The notes beneath the pieces were generated by a model. That model saw nothing but the letters and a program-made list of their open reading frames with translations, made no database searches and was not told where the DNA came from. Below, one piece after another: positions 15,830 through 25,251 of a stretch of DNA of 64,000 nucleotides (positions are counted from its first letter, which is position 1; each line of letters opens with the position of its first letter). The stretch is from Nesterenkonia aurantiaca (lineage in GTDB: Bacteria; Actinomycetota; Actinomycetes; Actinomycetales; Micrococcaceae): the NCBI RefSeq assembly GCF_004364585.1, contig NZ_SOAN01000009.1, positions 1 to 64,000 of the forward strand, read 5' to 3'. The translations under genes were made by a program, and so were the position numbers.

Positions 15830-17704
15830 TCAGTCGACGATGCTCGCCACGACCTGGCCAGCGGTCACGGTGGACCCGGCCTTGGCCTTGAGCCCCTTGA
15901 GCCGACCGGCCTTATGCGCCGTGATCGGCTGTTCCATCTTCATCGCCTCCAGCACCAGAACCAGGTCCCCTTCGGCAACCTTGGAGCCGTCCTTCGCGGC
16001 GACCTTCACGATCGTGCCCTGCATCGGTGAGGTCAGGTCATCACCTGAGACCGCAGCGGCGGAGCTGCTGCGCGCCTTGCGCCGCTTCTTGCCCCCGGCG
16101 GGCTTGCCGCCGAGCTTGCCGCCGGCCAGGGCGGCGGGCAGGTTCACGGTGATGCGCTTGCCGTTGACCTCCATGACCACCGACTCGCGCGGCTCCTCGT
16201 GGTCATGGGCCGGGTGCGCCATCAGCGCGTTGTACGGCGGGATCTGGTTGTTGAACTCGGTCTCGATCCACCGCGTGTGCACATGGAAGCTCTCCGGGGC
16301 GGGCGCCCGGCGTCGAGCCAGCCGCTCGGCGGCCTGGGAGACCGGGCTGCCGGAGCCTGCCGTGGCACCGGTTGCGGAGGCGGGCTGGGCGGCCGGAGCC
16401 AGCTCAGGCGCGAAGGCCGGGTCTTCGAGCACCGCGCGGTGGAAGGGCAGCACCGTGGGCATGCCCTCGATCTTCATCTCCTTCAGCGCACGCCGGGCCC
16501 GGCGCAGCGCCTGCTCCCGGGTGGCCCCGGTGATGATGACCTTCGCGATCATCGAGTCGAAGGCCCCGGAGATGGTCTCCCCGGCGTGTACGCCGGAGTC
16601 CACTCGGACCCCGGGTCCGTGCGGCAGGTCGAAGGTCTCCAGGGTGCCCGGTGCGGGCATGAAGTTCCGGCCCGGATCCTCGCCGTTGATCCGGAACTCG
16701 ATGCTGTGTCCGCGAATCTCGGGGTCCTCGTAGCCCAGGCGCTCGCCGCGGGCGATCCGGAACTGTTCCCGGACCAGGTCGATTCCGGTGACCTCCTCGG
16801 AGACCGGGTGCTCGACCTGCAGCCGGGTGTTGACCTCCAGGAAGCTGATGGTGCCGTCCTGACCGATCAGGAACTCGCAGGTGCCGGCGCCGACATAACC
16901 GGCCTCGCGCATGATGGCCTTCGAGGCTCGGTAGAGCTGCCGGTTCTGCGCCCGGGTCAGGAACGGCGCCGGAGCCTCCTCGACGAGCTTCTGGTTGCGC
17001 CGCTGCAGCGAGCAATCACGCGTCGAGATCACGACGACGTTGCCGTGCTCGTCCGCCAGGCACTGGGTCTCGACGTGGCGCGGGGAGTCAAGGAAGCGTT
17101 CGATGAAGCATTCGCCGCGGCCGAAGGCGGAGACCGCCTCACGTACCGCGGATTCGAAGAGCTCGGCGATCTCGTCACGTTCGCGGACCACCTTGATGCC
17201 GCGTCCGCCGCCGCCGTAGGCGGCCTTGATGGCCAGCGGCAGCCCCTGCTTCTCGGCGAAGCGCATGACCTCCTTGGCGTCCTTGACCGGTTCCTTGGTT
17301 CCCGGTGCGAGCGGCGCGCCGACCCGTTCGGCCAGCTGCCGCGCGGAGACCTTGTCCCCGAGGGTGTCGATGGCTTTGGGTGGGGGCCCGATCCAGGTCA
17401 GCCCGGCGTCGATCACGGCCCGGGCGAACTCGGCGTTCTCGGAGAGGAACCCATAGCCCGGGTGCACGGCGTCGGCGCCGGTGGCGCGGGCCGCGGCGAG
17501 GATCTTGGGGATGCTCAGGTAGCTGTCGGCGGCGCTGGCACCGCCGAGGGCGTAGGCCTCGTCGGCCATGCGCACATGCACCGAGTCACGGTCCGGGTCG
17601 GCATAGACGGCGACGGCGGCCAGCCCCTCGTCCTGGGCGGCTCGGATCACGCGGACGGCGATCTCGCCGCGGTTGGCGATCAGGACCTTGGTGAACTCGG
17701 TCAT
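15830..17704 (-). CDS. accA3: Acyl-CoA carboxylase alpha subunit: biotin carboxylase and biotin carrier
   Basis: A 624-residue subunit joining biotin carboxylase (about 1-450) to a biotin carboxyl carrier domain (about 550-624). Seen: [17 protein letters not shown] at the start, ATP-grasp loop [45 protein letters not shown], and the biotinylation site EAMKMEQ near the C-terminus. This is the actinobacterial AccA3/AccBC type that carboxylates biotin for acetyl- or propionyl-CoA carboxylase. Start ATG follows GAGAGG. It lies downstream of accD, accE and maf on the same strand, with a 91-base gap after maf. The linker between the domains includes Lys/Arg-rich [12 protein letters not shown]. Confidence 0.95.
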   Translation of the reverse strand: MTEFTKVLIANRGEIAVRVIRAAQDEGLAAVAVYADPDRDSVHVRMADEAYALGGASAADSYLSIPKILAAARATGADAVHPGYGFLSENAEFARAVIDAGLTWIGPPPKAIDTLGDKVSARQLAERVGAPLAPGTKEPVKDAKEVMRFAEKQGLPLAIKAAYGGGGRGIKVVRERDEIAELFESAVREAVSAFGRGECFIERFLDSPRHVETQCLADEHGNVVVISTRDCSLQRRNQKLVEEAPAPFLTRAQNRQLYRASKAIMREAGYVGAGTCEFLIGQDGTISFLEVNTRLQVEHPVSEEVTGIDLVREQFRIARGERLGYEDPEIRGHSIEFRINGEDPGRNFMPAPGTLETFDLPHGPGVRVDSGVHAGETISGAFDSMIAKVIITGATREQALRRARRALKEMKIEGMPTVLPFHRAVLEDPAFAPELAPAAQPASATGATAGSGSPVSQAAERLARRRAPAPESFHVHTRWIETEFNNQIPPYNALMAHPAHDHEEPRESVVMEVNGKRITVNLPAALAGGKLGGKPAGGKKRRKARSSSAAAVSGDDLTSPMQGTIVKVAAKDGSKVAEGDLVLVLEAMKMEQPITAHKAGRLKGLKAKAGSTVTAGQVVASIVD

Positions 17705-17795
17705 GGTTCCTCTCTCTGCTTTCGCTGTCACCCACCTTGGATCGGTGGGTCTGCAGGCGCGGGAAGTACCGCCCCTGGGATGTCTCAGGTGTGGC

Positions 17796-18440
17796 TCACC
17801 GCGGAGGCGGAGACCACAGGTCGATGATGGAATGGCCCAGTTCGGCGAGCATCGAGTGCAGCGCCGCCGGGGAGACTCCGATGACGGAGAGGTGATCCCC
17901 CTCGATGCGGTCCACGAAGGCTGAGCCGCGACCGTCGATGGTGAAGCCTCCGGCACAGGTCAGCGGCTCCCCGGACTCCGCGTAGGCCTGGATCTCGGCG
18001 TCGGTGGGCTCCCCGAAGCTGACCCGGGTGGAGACCGTGCGCTGGGCTCGGGCGCCGGTGGCGGCGTCGACCAGGGCGTGGCCGGTGTGGAGCACCCCGG
18101 TGCGTCCGCGCATCTGCTTCCAGCGCTGCACCGCCACGTCGACCTCATAGGGTTTGCCGTAGCTGGCTCCGTCGAGCTCGAAGACCGAGTCGCAGCCCAG
18201 CACCATCACCGAGGGCCGGCTGTTGATGCCAGGCAGGTTCGCGACGGCGGCGGCCTTCAGGTCGGCCAGCAGCTGGGCCTCCAGGGCCGGACTGAGCTGC
18301 TCGTCGCCGAGCTTCTCCTGGGCGGCGGCCACGGCGGCGGGCTCGTCCACATCGGAGACGCGCACGGTGAAGCGCACATCGGCCTGGGTCAGGATCCGGG
18401 CACGGCTGCTCGAGGCGGAGCCGAGGATCAGGCGGGTCAT
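17796..18440 (-). CDS. maf: Maf/YhdE-type nucleotide pyrophosphatase
   Basis: A 214-residue Maf-family nucleoside triphosphate pyrophosphatase, thought to remove modified or non-canonical nucleotides. Start [17 protein letters not shown] matches the family motif (LASxSPRR-like, here with Ser-Ser-Ser-Arg). [12 protein letters not shown] contains the catalytic Asp, and [29 protein letters not shown] is the family core; [15 protein letters not shown] follows. ATG overlaps the accE stop by ATGA, so the alternative start further upstream inside accE was rejected. In actinobacteria maf is commonly embedded in the acyl-CoA carboxylase operon, as here; the functional link is not clear. Confidence 0.92.
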   Translation of the reverse strand: MTRLILGSASSSRARILTQADVRFTVRVSDVDEPAAVAAAQEKLGDEQLSPALEAQLLADLKAAAVANLPGINSRPSVMVLGCDSVFELDGASYGKPYEVDVAVQRWKQMRGRTGVLHTGHALVDAATGARAQRTVSTRVSFGEPTDAEIQAYAESGEPLTCAGGFTIDGRGSAFVDRIEGDHLSVIGVSPAALHSMLAELGHSIIDLWSPPPR

Positions 18441-18871
18441 CGCAGGCCCGCCGCGTGCTTCCAGGAGTCCGGCCCCGGGCGCCCCCACAGGCCGAGCCGA
18501 CGGCGTCGCTGCAGGGTGCGGTCACTGGGCCCGGCGCTGCCGGCGCCGCTGTGCTCGAGCCCCGAGGATCCGGCGAGGGTGCCCAGCACGGCGGTCACCG
18601 CGGCGAGCTCTGCATCGGTCAGGGAGCCCCCCGCCAGCTGCAGGTCGGAGCCCTCCGGATCCGTCGGGTCCTCGAGATCCGCCTCAGCGCCGGCATCCGA
18701 CGCGTCGGAATCCGACTCGGTCTCAGAGTCCTGCCGGCTCTCAGTGCCCAGCTCGCCCTCGGCGGGCGCCGCGGAACCGACCGCCGCCACCGTCCCGAAC
18801 GGGTCGGTCGAGTCGATGGCCGCCGCGTCGGTCTCGGGGAGCGGGTCGGTGCTCAGAGTTGCGTGGGTCAT
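18437..18871 (-). CDS. accE: Acyl-CoA carboxylase epsilon subunit
   Basis: A 144-residue small subunit found only with actinobacterial acyl-CoA carboxylases, where it helps the alpha and beta subunits assemble. The conserved part is C-terminal: LAGGSLTDAELAAVTAVLGTL at about 78-98 and the final Arg-rich [21 protein letters not shown]. The first ~75 residues are an acidic, disordered extension (many Asp, Glu, Ser) that most AccE proteins lack or have shorter. Its position between accD (14-base gap) and maf (ATGA overlap) supports the call, since the family is poorly conserved. Confidence 0.85.
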   Translation of the reverse strand: MTHATLSTDPLPETDAAAIDSTDPFGTVAAVGSAAPAEGELGTESRQDSETESDSDASDAGAEADLEDPTDPEGSDLQLAGGSLTDAELAAVTAVLGTLAGSSGLEHSGAGSAGPSDRTLQRRRRLGLWGRPGPDSWKHAAGLR

Positions 18872-18885
18872 GGTCTGAAGCCCTT

Positions 18886-20469
18886 CTAGAGCGGAATATT
18901 TCCGTGCTTCTTGGCCGGCAGCGCCTCACGCTTGTGCTGGGTGGCGCGCAGCGCGTTGGCGATCTGCCAGCGGGTCTCCGCCGGTTCGATCACCGCATCG
19001 ATGTACCCCAGCTCGGCCGCCTGGTAGGGATTGAGCAGCTCGGCCTCATAGTCGGCGATCAAGGACCTGCGACGGCCCTCCACGTCCCCGCCGGACTTCT
19101 CCACCGCCGCCAGGTCGCGGCGGTAGAGGATGTTCACCGCACCCTGGGCGCCCATCACGCCGATCTGCGCGGTGGGCCAGGCCAGGTTCACATCCGCGCC
19201 GAGCTTCTTGGAGCCCATGACGATGTAGGCGCCGCCGAAGGCCTTGCGGGTGATCACCGTGATCTTCGGGACCGTGGCCTCGGCGTAGGCGTAGAGCAGC
19301 TTGGCCCCGCGCCGGATGATCCCGTTGAACTCCTGGTCGGTGCCGGGCAGGAAGCCCGGAACGTCCACCAGGGTCAGGATCGGAATGTTGAAGGAGTCGC
19401 AGAAGCGGACGAACCGGGCGGCCTTCTCCGAGGCGGCGATGTCCAGGGTGCCGGCGAACTGGGTGGGCTGGTTCGCCACGACCCCGACCGAGCGGCCCTC
19501 CACCCGGCCGAAGCCGATGCTGACGTTGGGCGCGTAGAGGCTCTGCAGCTCCAGGAAATGGCCCTCGTCGAGGATCTGCTCGATCAGGATCCGCATGTCG
19601 TAGGGGGCGGAGGAGGAGTCTGGGATCAGCGCGTTCAACGCCTCGTCCCCGGCCTCGATCTTGGGCCGCTCCTCGTGGTCCTCGATGGGCGCCTCGGCCA
19701 GGTTGTTCAGCGGCAGGAACTCCAGCAGCTCCTTGGCGAACTCCACGGCGTCGGACTCGTCGGAGGCCATATAGGCCGCGGTGCCGGTGACCGTGGAGTG
19801 TGAGCGCGCTCCGCCCAGGGTCTCCATATCGACGTCCTCGCCGGTCACGGACTTGATGACGTCGGGTCCGGTGATGAACATGTGCGAGGTCTTGTCCACC
19901 ATGATCACGAAGTCGGTCAGCGCTGGGGAGTAGGCTGCGCCGCCGGCGGCAGGGCCCATGATCAGGGTGATCTGCGGAACCACGCCCGAGGCGTGGACGT
20001 TGTTCCGGAAGATGTCGGCGAACATCGCCAGCGAGGACACGCCCTCCTGGATGCGCGCGCCGCCGCCGTCGTTGATCCCGATCACCGGGCAGCCGTTGCG
20101 CGCGGCGAACTCCTGGACCTTGACGATCTTCTCGCCGTTGACCTTGGAGAGGGAGCCGCCGAAGACGGTGAAGTCCTGGGAGTACACCGCGACGAGCCGG
20201 CCGTCGATGGTGCCGTAGCCCGAGACCAGGCCGTCGCCCAGCGGGTGGCGGGTCTCCATCCCGAAGGAGGTGGAGCGGTGCACCGCCATGGCGTCGAGTT
20301 CGATGAAGGAGTCCGGGTCCAGGAGCATGTCGATGCGCTCCCGGGCGGTGTTCTTCCCGCGGCTGTGCTGCTTGGCCACGGCTTCCTCCCCGGCAGGGGC
20401 ATGGGTCTTGTCGCGTCGCCGGCGGAAGTCGGCCAGTTTGCCGGCGGTGGTGGTGAGATCTGACGTCAT
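18886..20469 (-). CDS. accD: Acyl-CoA carboxylase beta (carboxyltransferase) subunit
   Basis: A 527-residue carboxyltransferase that moves CO2 from carboxybiotin to acetyl- or propionyl-CoA. Family motifs include [31 protein letters not shown] with the first oxyanion glycines, [30 protein letters not shown] in the C-terminal half with GTDQEF, and [14 protein letters not shown] for the second oxyanion hole. The resemblance is to AccD5/PccB. The start ATG is preceded by a moderate GAAAGGTGCC. First gene of the minus-strand operon accD-accE-maf-accBC, facing the SDR gene across 179 bases. Confidence 0.95.
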   Translation of the reverse strand: MTSDLTTTAGKLADFRRRRDKTHAPAGEEAVAKQHSRGKNTARERIDMLLDPDSFIELDAMAVHRSTSFGMETRHPLGDGLVSGYGTIDGRLVAVYSQDFTVFGGSLSKVNGEKIVKVQEFAARNGCPVIGINDGGGARIQEGVSSLAMFADIFRNNVHASGVVPQITLIMGPAAGGAAYSPALTDFVIMVDKTSHMFITGPDVIKSVTGEDVDMETLGGARSHSTVTGTAAYMASDESDAVEFAKELLEFLPLNNLAEAPIEDHEERPKIEAGDEALNALIPDSSSAPYDMRILIEQILDEGHFLELQSLYAPNVSIGFGRVEGRSVGVVANQPTQFAGTLDIAASEKAARFVRFCDSFNIPILTLVDVPGFLPGTDQEFNGIIRRGAKLLYAYAEATVPKITVITRKAFGGAYIVMGSKKLGADVNLAWPTAQIGVMGAQGAVNILYRRDLAAVEKSGGDVEGRRRSLIADYEAELLNPYQAAELGYIDAVIEPAETRWQIANALRATQHKREALPAKKHGNIPL

Positions 20470-20636
20470 GGCTGCGCGGTGGCACCTTTCCGATCGCAGG
20501 CTGGAGGAAGTCCACAATTCAGCGGCCAGTCTATCCACGGCAGAGGGTGGTTCCGCTGTGGACTCTCTACAAAAAGCCGGCCCGGACTTGCAGGCTTGGA
20601 CGGAGCTGCCTGCTTCCACCCGTGGTTACTCACCGG

Positions 20637-20642
20637 TAGGGT
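20637..20642 (+). promoter_or_regulatory. -10 element for a leaderless SDR mRNA
   Basis: TAGGGT, followed by 6 bases and ATG. Transcription starting about 7 bases after the -10 would begin at the start codon. Absence of a Shine-Dalgarno sequence agrees. Confidence 0.45.
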
Positions 20643-20648
20643 GCTGCT

Positions 20649-21689
20649 ATGACCCAGTTCACATCTCCTGACCCCGCGACCGCCACCGACCCTGCATCGG
20701 CTACCAGACCGGCCGCAGCCACCAAACTGGCCGGGCGCGCCGGGAACCTCAAGGGGCGGACCGCCCTGATCTCCGGCGGGTCCCGCGGCATCGGACACGC
20801 CATCGCGGTCGCCCTGGCCGCCCGCGGCGCGAACGTGGCGCTGCTGGCCAAGACCGACACCCCGCACCCGAAGCTCGCCGGCACCGTGCACACCGCGGTC
20901 GAGGACATCCGTGCGGCTGGCGGCCAGGGACTCGCCGTGGTCGGCGATGTGCGCCGCGACGAGGATGTGCTCGCCGCCGTGGAGCGCACCGTGGAGACCT
21001 TCGGCGGGATCGACATCGTCATCAACAACGCCTCCGCGATCGATCTCTCGCCCACCGAGGTGCTGGACATGAAGCGCTACGACCTGATGCACGACATCAA
21101 CGTCCGCGGCACCTTCCTGCTCTCCAAGACCGCCGCCCCGCACCTGCGCACCAGCGCCGCGAAGCACCAGGCCGCCGCGGAGGGCGCGGCAGCGGACACT
21201 GCCTCCTCGGCAGGCTCTGAGCCGGGTTTCACCCCGCAGATCCTGACCCTCTCCCCGCCGCTGGCGCTGAGCTCTGCCGGCCTGGATCCGGTCTGGCTCG
21301 GCCGGCACCTGGGCTACACGATGTCCAAATACGGAATGTCGATGACCACCGTGGGCCTGGCAGCAGAGCTGGAGCCCGACGGCGTGGCGGTGAACTCGCT
21401 CTGGCCCGCCACCTATATCGACACCGCGGCGATCCGCAATCTCGCCGCGCTCGCCGGTGAGCAGGGCGAGACCATGATCCGTGGGGCCCGTCGCGTGGAG
21501 ATCGTGGCTGACGCCGCTGTCGCGCTGCTCTCCGGGCAGGTGAACACCCCCGGAGCCGATGGGACGCCGCACCCGATCAGCGGGGCCTTCCTCACCGACG
21601 AGCAGGTGCTGCGCCAGCTGGGCATCGAGGACTTCACCGACTATGCGGTGGACCCCGAGGCCGAGCTGATCCCCGACGCCTTCCTCTGA
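20649..21689 (+). CDS. SDR family oxidoreductase (HSDL2-like)
   Basis: A 346-residue short-chain dehydrogenase, longer than the classic 250. NAD(P) motif SGGSRGIGHAIAVALAARGA near residues 43-62, NNAS around 125, and the YxxxK catalytic pair in YTMSKYGMS near residue 220. The LLAKTDTPHPKLAGTVHTA segment and the C-terminal half resemble HSDL2-type enzymes of lipid metabolism, so an acyl- or hydroxyacyl-CoA substrate is plausible given the facing carboxylase operon; this is inference. The first 30 residues are Ala/Thr/Pro-rich. TAGGGT lies 6 bases before ATG, with no ribosome site, suggesting a leaderless mRNA. Between its end and birA lies a 26-base direct repeat. Confidence 0.85.
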   Translation: MTQFTSPDPATATDPASATRPAAATKLAGRAGNLKGRTALISGGSRGIGHAIAVALAARGANVALLAKTDTPHPKLAGTVHTAVEDIRAAGGQGLAVVGDVRRDEDVLAAVERTVETFGGIDIVINNASAIDLSPTEVLDMKRYDLMHDINVRGTFLLSKTAAPHLRTSAAKHQAAAEGAAADTASSAGSEPGFTPQILTLSPPLALSSAGLDPVWLGRHLGYTMSKYGMSMTTVGLAAELEPDGVAVNSLWPATYIDTAAIRNLAALAGEQGETMIRGARRVEIVADAAVALLSGQVNTPGADGTPHPISGAFLTDEQVLRQLGIEDFTDYAVDPEAELIPDAFL

Positions 21690-21690
21690 G

Positions 21691-21746
21691 ACTGCGACCG
21701 CGGCTGCGACCACGACAGCGACTGCGACCGCGGCTGCGACCACGAC
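21691..21746. repeat. 26-base direct repeat after the SDR gene
   Basis: Two identical 26-base copies (21691-21716 and 21721-21746) with a 30-base period, built from CTGCGACC/GGCTGCGAC words. They lie in the 108-base gap before birA. Confidence 0.75.
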
Positions 21747-21785
21747 TGGCACCGAAGCTGCGCGGCGAGCCCAAGACCGGTGGCC

Positions 21786-21791
21786 TAGCCT
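21786..21791 (+). promoter_or_regulatory. -10 element for a leaderless birA mRNA
   Basis: TAGCCT, then 6 bases, then the birA ATG; no ribosome binding site is present. Confidence 0.45.
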
Positions 21792-21797
21792 GGGCTC

Positions 21798-22907
21798 ATG
21801 ACCGCCGCACTGCCACCACTCGACGACGCACTTCTCGCCCGGCGACTCCTCAGCGAGGCCGGAGGAGCCTACGCGCGGATCCAACGGGTGGAGTCCGTCG
21901 GTTCCACCAATGAATGGCTGACTCGAGCACTCGCCGCCGAGGCGCAGGCGCAGCCGGACCCGCACTCGGACGCGCAGCCGGACGCGCAGCCGGACTCGCA
22001 GTCGGCCACGCCGCCGCAGCGGCAGGTTCCGACGGCGTGGCCGCACCTTTCGGTGCTCACCGCGGAGGAGCAGACCGGAGGTCGGGGCCGGCTGGGACGC
22101 GCCTGGAGCTCGCCGAAGGGGGCTTCGCTCTCGACCTCGATCGTGCTGCGCCCACAGCTGGCGGTGGAACATCTGGGCTGGCTCTCGATGCTCGCCGGTC
22201 GGGCGCTGGTGGACACGCTGCGCCAGGACTTCGGACTCGACACCGCGGACCAGCGCGCGGTGCTCAAGTGGCCCAATGACGTGCAGGTGACCCAGGCCGA
22301 GGGGCCGGAGAAAAAGATCAGCGGGATTCTGGCCTCCGCCGTCACCGGTCGCCCCGCCGCGCCGGGCGCCGTCGTGCTGGGAGTCGGGATCAACGTGCTG
22401 CTCACGCCCGAACAGCTGCCCATCGAGAACTCCACCTCGGTGCTGATCGAACTGCGCCGCCGCGCAGCAGGGCGGCTGGACCCGGGGCTCGCTGCGGGTG
22501 GCCAGGGACTTGGTGACCAGGAACCGGAGAGCCAGGAGCCGGGGGCGCTGCGCACCGAGCTGCTGTGCTGCTTCCTGGAGCGCTTCGCGAATCTCCTGGG
22601 CCCCGTGGAAGCGGCTGCGCGACGGGCTCCCGAGACGGTCTCGGAGGTGCTGGTCACCATGGTGTCCCGGGTGCTGAGCACCCTGGGCCAACAGGTCCGT
22701 GTGGAGCTCCCCGACGGCAGCGCCGAGCGCGGAGTCGCGCAGCGGCTGACCTCCCAGGGTGCACTCCAGGTCGAGGTCACAGCCCGGCGTGCCACCGCCG
22801 AGCAGGGGTGGCAGCCCTGCATGCCCGAGCTCAAGGCCTTCTCCGCCGGCGACGTGACCCATCTCCGGGCCGACCGGGCTGGCGCCCAGCGACCCCCGGT
22901 AGACTGA
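21798..22907 (+). CDS. birA: Biotin-[acetyl-CoA-carboxylase] ligase
   Basis: A 369-residue biotin protein ligase, which attaches biotin to the carrier lysine of the acyl-CoA carboxylase alpha subunit encoded nearby. Catalytic features are ESVGSTNEWL, the biotinyl-AMP loop GGRGRLGRAW, LKWPNDV with the key Lys, ISGILA, and GVGINVLL. There is no N-terminal HTH, so it is a monofunctional ligase, not a repressor. An acidic/Gln-rich low-complexity insertion (PDPHSDAQPDAQPDSQS) sits between the first two motifs and a second Gly/Gln-rich insert near residue 235. Length exceeds the usual 260-320 because of these inserts. Confidence 0.93.
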   Translation: MTAALPPLDDALLARRLLSEAGGAYARIQRVESVGSTNEWLTRALAAEAQAQPDPHSDAQPDAQPDSQSATPPQRQVPTAWPHLSVLTAEEQTGGRGRLGRAWSSPKGASLSTSIVLRPQLAVEHLGWLSMLAGRALVDTLRQDFGLDTADQRAVLKWPNDVQVTQAEGPEKKISGILASAVTGRPAAPGAVVLGVGINVLLTPEQLPIENSTSVLIELRRRAAGRLDPGLAAGGQGLGDQEPESQEPGALRTELLCCFLERFANLLGPVEAAARRAPETVSEVLVTMVSRVLSTLGQQVRVELPDGSAERGVAQRLTSQGALQVEVTARRATAEQGWQPCMPELKAFSAGDVTHLRADRAGAQRPPVD

Positions 22908-22986
22908 CCCGGCAGACCGCATACGAATTGGCGCGCCCTGGGCTTGGGGTGCGTGGACGAAGACCGGCAGGAGGCTGTGGCTCACG

Positions 22987-23562
22987 ATGAAGCTCAAGCT
23001 GGTCGACGGCGAACAGGTGGTCATCCGGACCCGCGCGCACCACCGCGCGCTCTTGCCTGCCCTGCTGAACCTGCTCGTCACCGTGATGGTGATGAGCTTC
23101 CTGCTGGGTTACATCTCCCGGGCAGACCAGCCCGCGTTCGTCGAGCACTACCAGCACATCGGGGTCTTCCTGATCTGGGCCGGCGGGCTCCTCGCGCTCG
23201 CATTCGGCACGCTCAAGCCCCTGCTGAGCTGGGGCAACCGTATGACCTACCTGACCAGCCATCGCCTGGTGCAGAAGAACCTGCTCGGGGCCGCCCAGGC
23301 CAGCGTCGTGCCGCTGGGCCTGCTCTCCGAGGTGCAGCTCAAGCAGTCCCGCATCCAGTCCATGTCCGAGGCCGGGGACCTGGTCCTGCTCCACGGCGCC
23401 TACGGCCAGCACCAGCGGACCCGGCTGTCCAACATGCCCGACGCCGCGCACTTCCAGACCGTCATCGCTGAGGAGCTGGGCGAATACCGTCGTCACGTCG
23501 CCGCGCAGTACGCGAACCAGGCTCCCGCTCCTGGAGGATACGGAGAGGCGCACTATGCCTGA
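22987..23562 (+). CDS. PH-domain (bPH2-like) membrane protein
   Basis: A 191-residue protein with two hydrophobic helices at about residues 22-42 and 60-78, followed by a bacterial pleckstrin-homology-like domain: NRMTYLTSHRLVQKNLLGAAQASVVPLGLLSEVQLKQS, then GAYGQHQRTRLSNMPDAAHFQTVI. The function of these proteins is unknown. CAGGAGG precedes the ATG by about 12 bases. It overlaps the cyclase gene by 8 bases, so the two are co-translated, which suggests a shared membrane-linked signalling role (inference). Confidence 0.82.
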   Translation: MKLKLVDGEQVVIRTRAHHRALLPALLNLLVTVMVMSFLLGYISRADQPAFVEHYQHIGVFLIWAGGLLALAFGTLKPLLSWGNRMTYLTSHRLVQKNLLGAAQASVVPLGLLSEVQLKQSRIQSMSEAGDLVLLHGAYGQHQRTRLSNMPDAAHFQTVIAEELGEYRRHVAAQYANQAPAPGGYGEAHYA

Positions 23563-25126
23563 GAACCCGCCAGGAACCGACCGCGGACCGGTCTACCTCG
23601 GCGGCGAAGACACCGACGCCTCATGGCGGGCGGTGCGCTATACGCCTCCAGGAGCCAGCCGCGGACTCGAGCTCAGCGGTGAGCCCACCCGTCTCACCCC
23701 GGAGGCCGCCGGCTCCGCCGAGGCGGCGGGAGCCGAAGAGCTGCCCGCCGAGGTGTCGGCACACTACTCCGCCGCCGAGCTCGAAGCCGCCCGCCAGGAC
23801 TGGTCTGACTTCAATTCCCCGCGGCTGCAGGGCCGGGTCCGCCAGACTGTGCTGCAGGAGGCGGGGGAGAGCCGCATCACTGAGGGCCCCGACGTCGCCG
23901 TCCCCGTTGAAGGCCTGGCCGACCGCAGCACCAGCCGCGCGGACCGCGAGGCGCCTGACGCGCGCAACGCCCAGTTCCAGAGCGCCGGGGCCGCCGCGAC
24001 CAGTCAGAGCGCCACGGCGCCCACCGGGCATGAGCGTGCCCCGGAGACCGCCGCGATCCCGATCCCGAGCATGGAGCAGCGGGAATGGCACCGGACCATC
24101 CGGGAGCTGGAGCACCGGCTGCTCGGCGCCGAACGCACCCTGACCTACCGGGAGATGGCGCATCAGCTGGGCGTCTCCACCCGATCCGCCCGCCGGCTCT
24201 GGCGGGCGCTGGGCTTCCCCAACCTCGACGACGACGTCAAGGCGTTCACCAAGACTGACGTCGAGGCGCTGGCCACGATGATCGAGCTGGTCCGCGACGG
24301 GCACCTCAACGAGGAGACCGCCATCTCGCTGACCCGCTCGGTGGGTCAGATGACCGACCGCATGGTGGTCTGGCAGATCGAGGCGCTGGTGGAGGACAAG
24401 ATCGCCAACGGCCAGCTCTCCGACGCCGTGGCCCGCACCCAGGTCGTGGAGACGCTGCCCCAGCTGATCGAACCGATCCAGAAGCTCATGGGCTACACCT
24501 GGCGCCGCCAGCTCTCGGCGGCCCTGCAGCGGCTCACCGTCCGGGTTGAATCCGGTCTGGCCGCCACCGCGCACGGACGCACCGGCGCCGAGGACGACGC
24601 CGCGCTGCCGCTGGCCCGCGCCGTGGGCTTCGCCGACCTGGTCTCCTACACCTCGCTCTCCCGGCAGATGAACGAGCGCACCCTGGCCCACATGGTGCAG
24701 CACTTCGAGTCCAAGTGTGCCGAGATCATCTCCATCGGCGGCGGCCGGCTGGTCAAGACCGTCGGGGACGAGGTGCTCTACAACGCCGAGACCCCCGAGG
24801 CCGGCGCGGAGATCGCGCTCGCCCTGGCCGAGTCCATCGCCGCCGACGACGTGCTGCCCGAGGCGCGGGTCTCCGTGGTCTGGGGGCGGGTGCTCTCCCG
24901 GATGGGGGACATCTACGGACCCACGGTGAACCTCGCCGCCCGGCTCACCTCACTGGCGGACCCGGGCACGATCCTGGTGGACCAGGTCACCGCCCAGACG
25001 CTGGAGTCCAACCCGGACTATCTGCTGGTGCCGCAGCCGCCCCGGATCGTGCGCGGCTTCGGCGAGGTCCAGCCCAATATGCTGCTGCGCGGCCAAGGCG
25101 CCGGGATCGTCACCGAGGGCCGCTGA
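23555..25126 (+). CDS. Class III adenylate cyclase with N-terminal regulatory domain (Rv1264-like)
   Basis: A 523-residue cytoplasmic cyclase. Residues 1-165 are disordered and acidic. A regulatory domain (about 180-350) starts with an HTH-like YREMAHQLGVSTRSARRLWRALGF and continues with helical repeats, as in the pH-responsive M. tuberculosis Rv1264. The catalytic domain (about 360-510) shows the metal Asp in GFADLVSYT, the adenine-contact Lys and second metal Asp in RLVKTVGDEVLY, and DIYGPTVNLAARLTSLA with Asp, Asn and Arg used in class III cyclases. All needed residues appear present, so cAMP synthesis is expected. It sits between a PH-domain membrane protein and a PP2C gene. Confidence 0.9.
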   Translation: MPENPPGTDRGPVYLGGEDTDASWRAVRYTPPGASRGLELSGEPTRLTPEAAGSAEAAGAEELPAEVSAHYSAAELEAARQDWSDFNSPRLQGRVRQTVLQEAGESRITEGPDVAVPVEGLADRSTSRADREAPDARNAQFQSAGAAATSQSATAPTGHERAPETAAIPIPSMEQREWHRTIRELEHRLLGAERTLTYREMAHQLGVSTRSARRLWRALGFPNLDDDVKAFTKTDVEALATMIELVRDGHLNEETAISLTRSVGQMTDRMVVWQIEALVEDKIANGQLSDAVARTQVVETLPQLIEPIQKLMGYTWRRQLSAALQRLTVRVESGLAATAHGRTGAEDDAALPLARAVGFADLVSYTSLSRQMNERTLAHMVQHFESKCAEIISIGGGRLVKTVGDEVLYNAETPEAGAEIALALAESIAADDVLPEARVSVVWGRVLSRMGDIYGPTVNLAARLTSLADPGTILVDQVTAQTLESNPDYLLVPQPPRIVRGFGEVQPNMLLRGQGAGIVTEGR

Positions 25127-25251
25127 GCCGACCCGCGCCGAGAGCCAGCGCTCACGACGGCGACGCCCGAGCCGTGCCCGAGCGGTGCCCGGGTGGCGCG
25201 AAACGTGCCATACCGTCACCACAGCGACCGGCCCCGTGACAAGATGGTGAT

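Noticed and set aside
20466-23081. An 871-codon open frame on the minus strand
   Set aside because: It is antisense to the SDR, birA and PH-domain genes, which have clear families. Its translation is rich in Gly, Arg, His and Gln, typical of GC-rich shadow frames.
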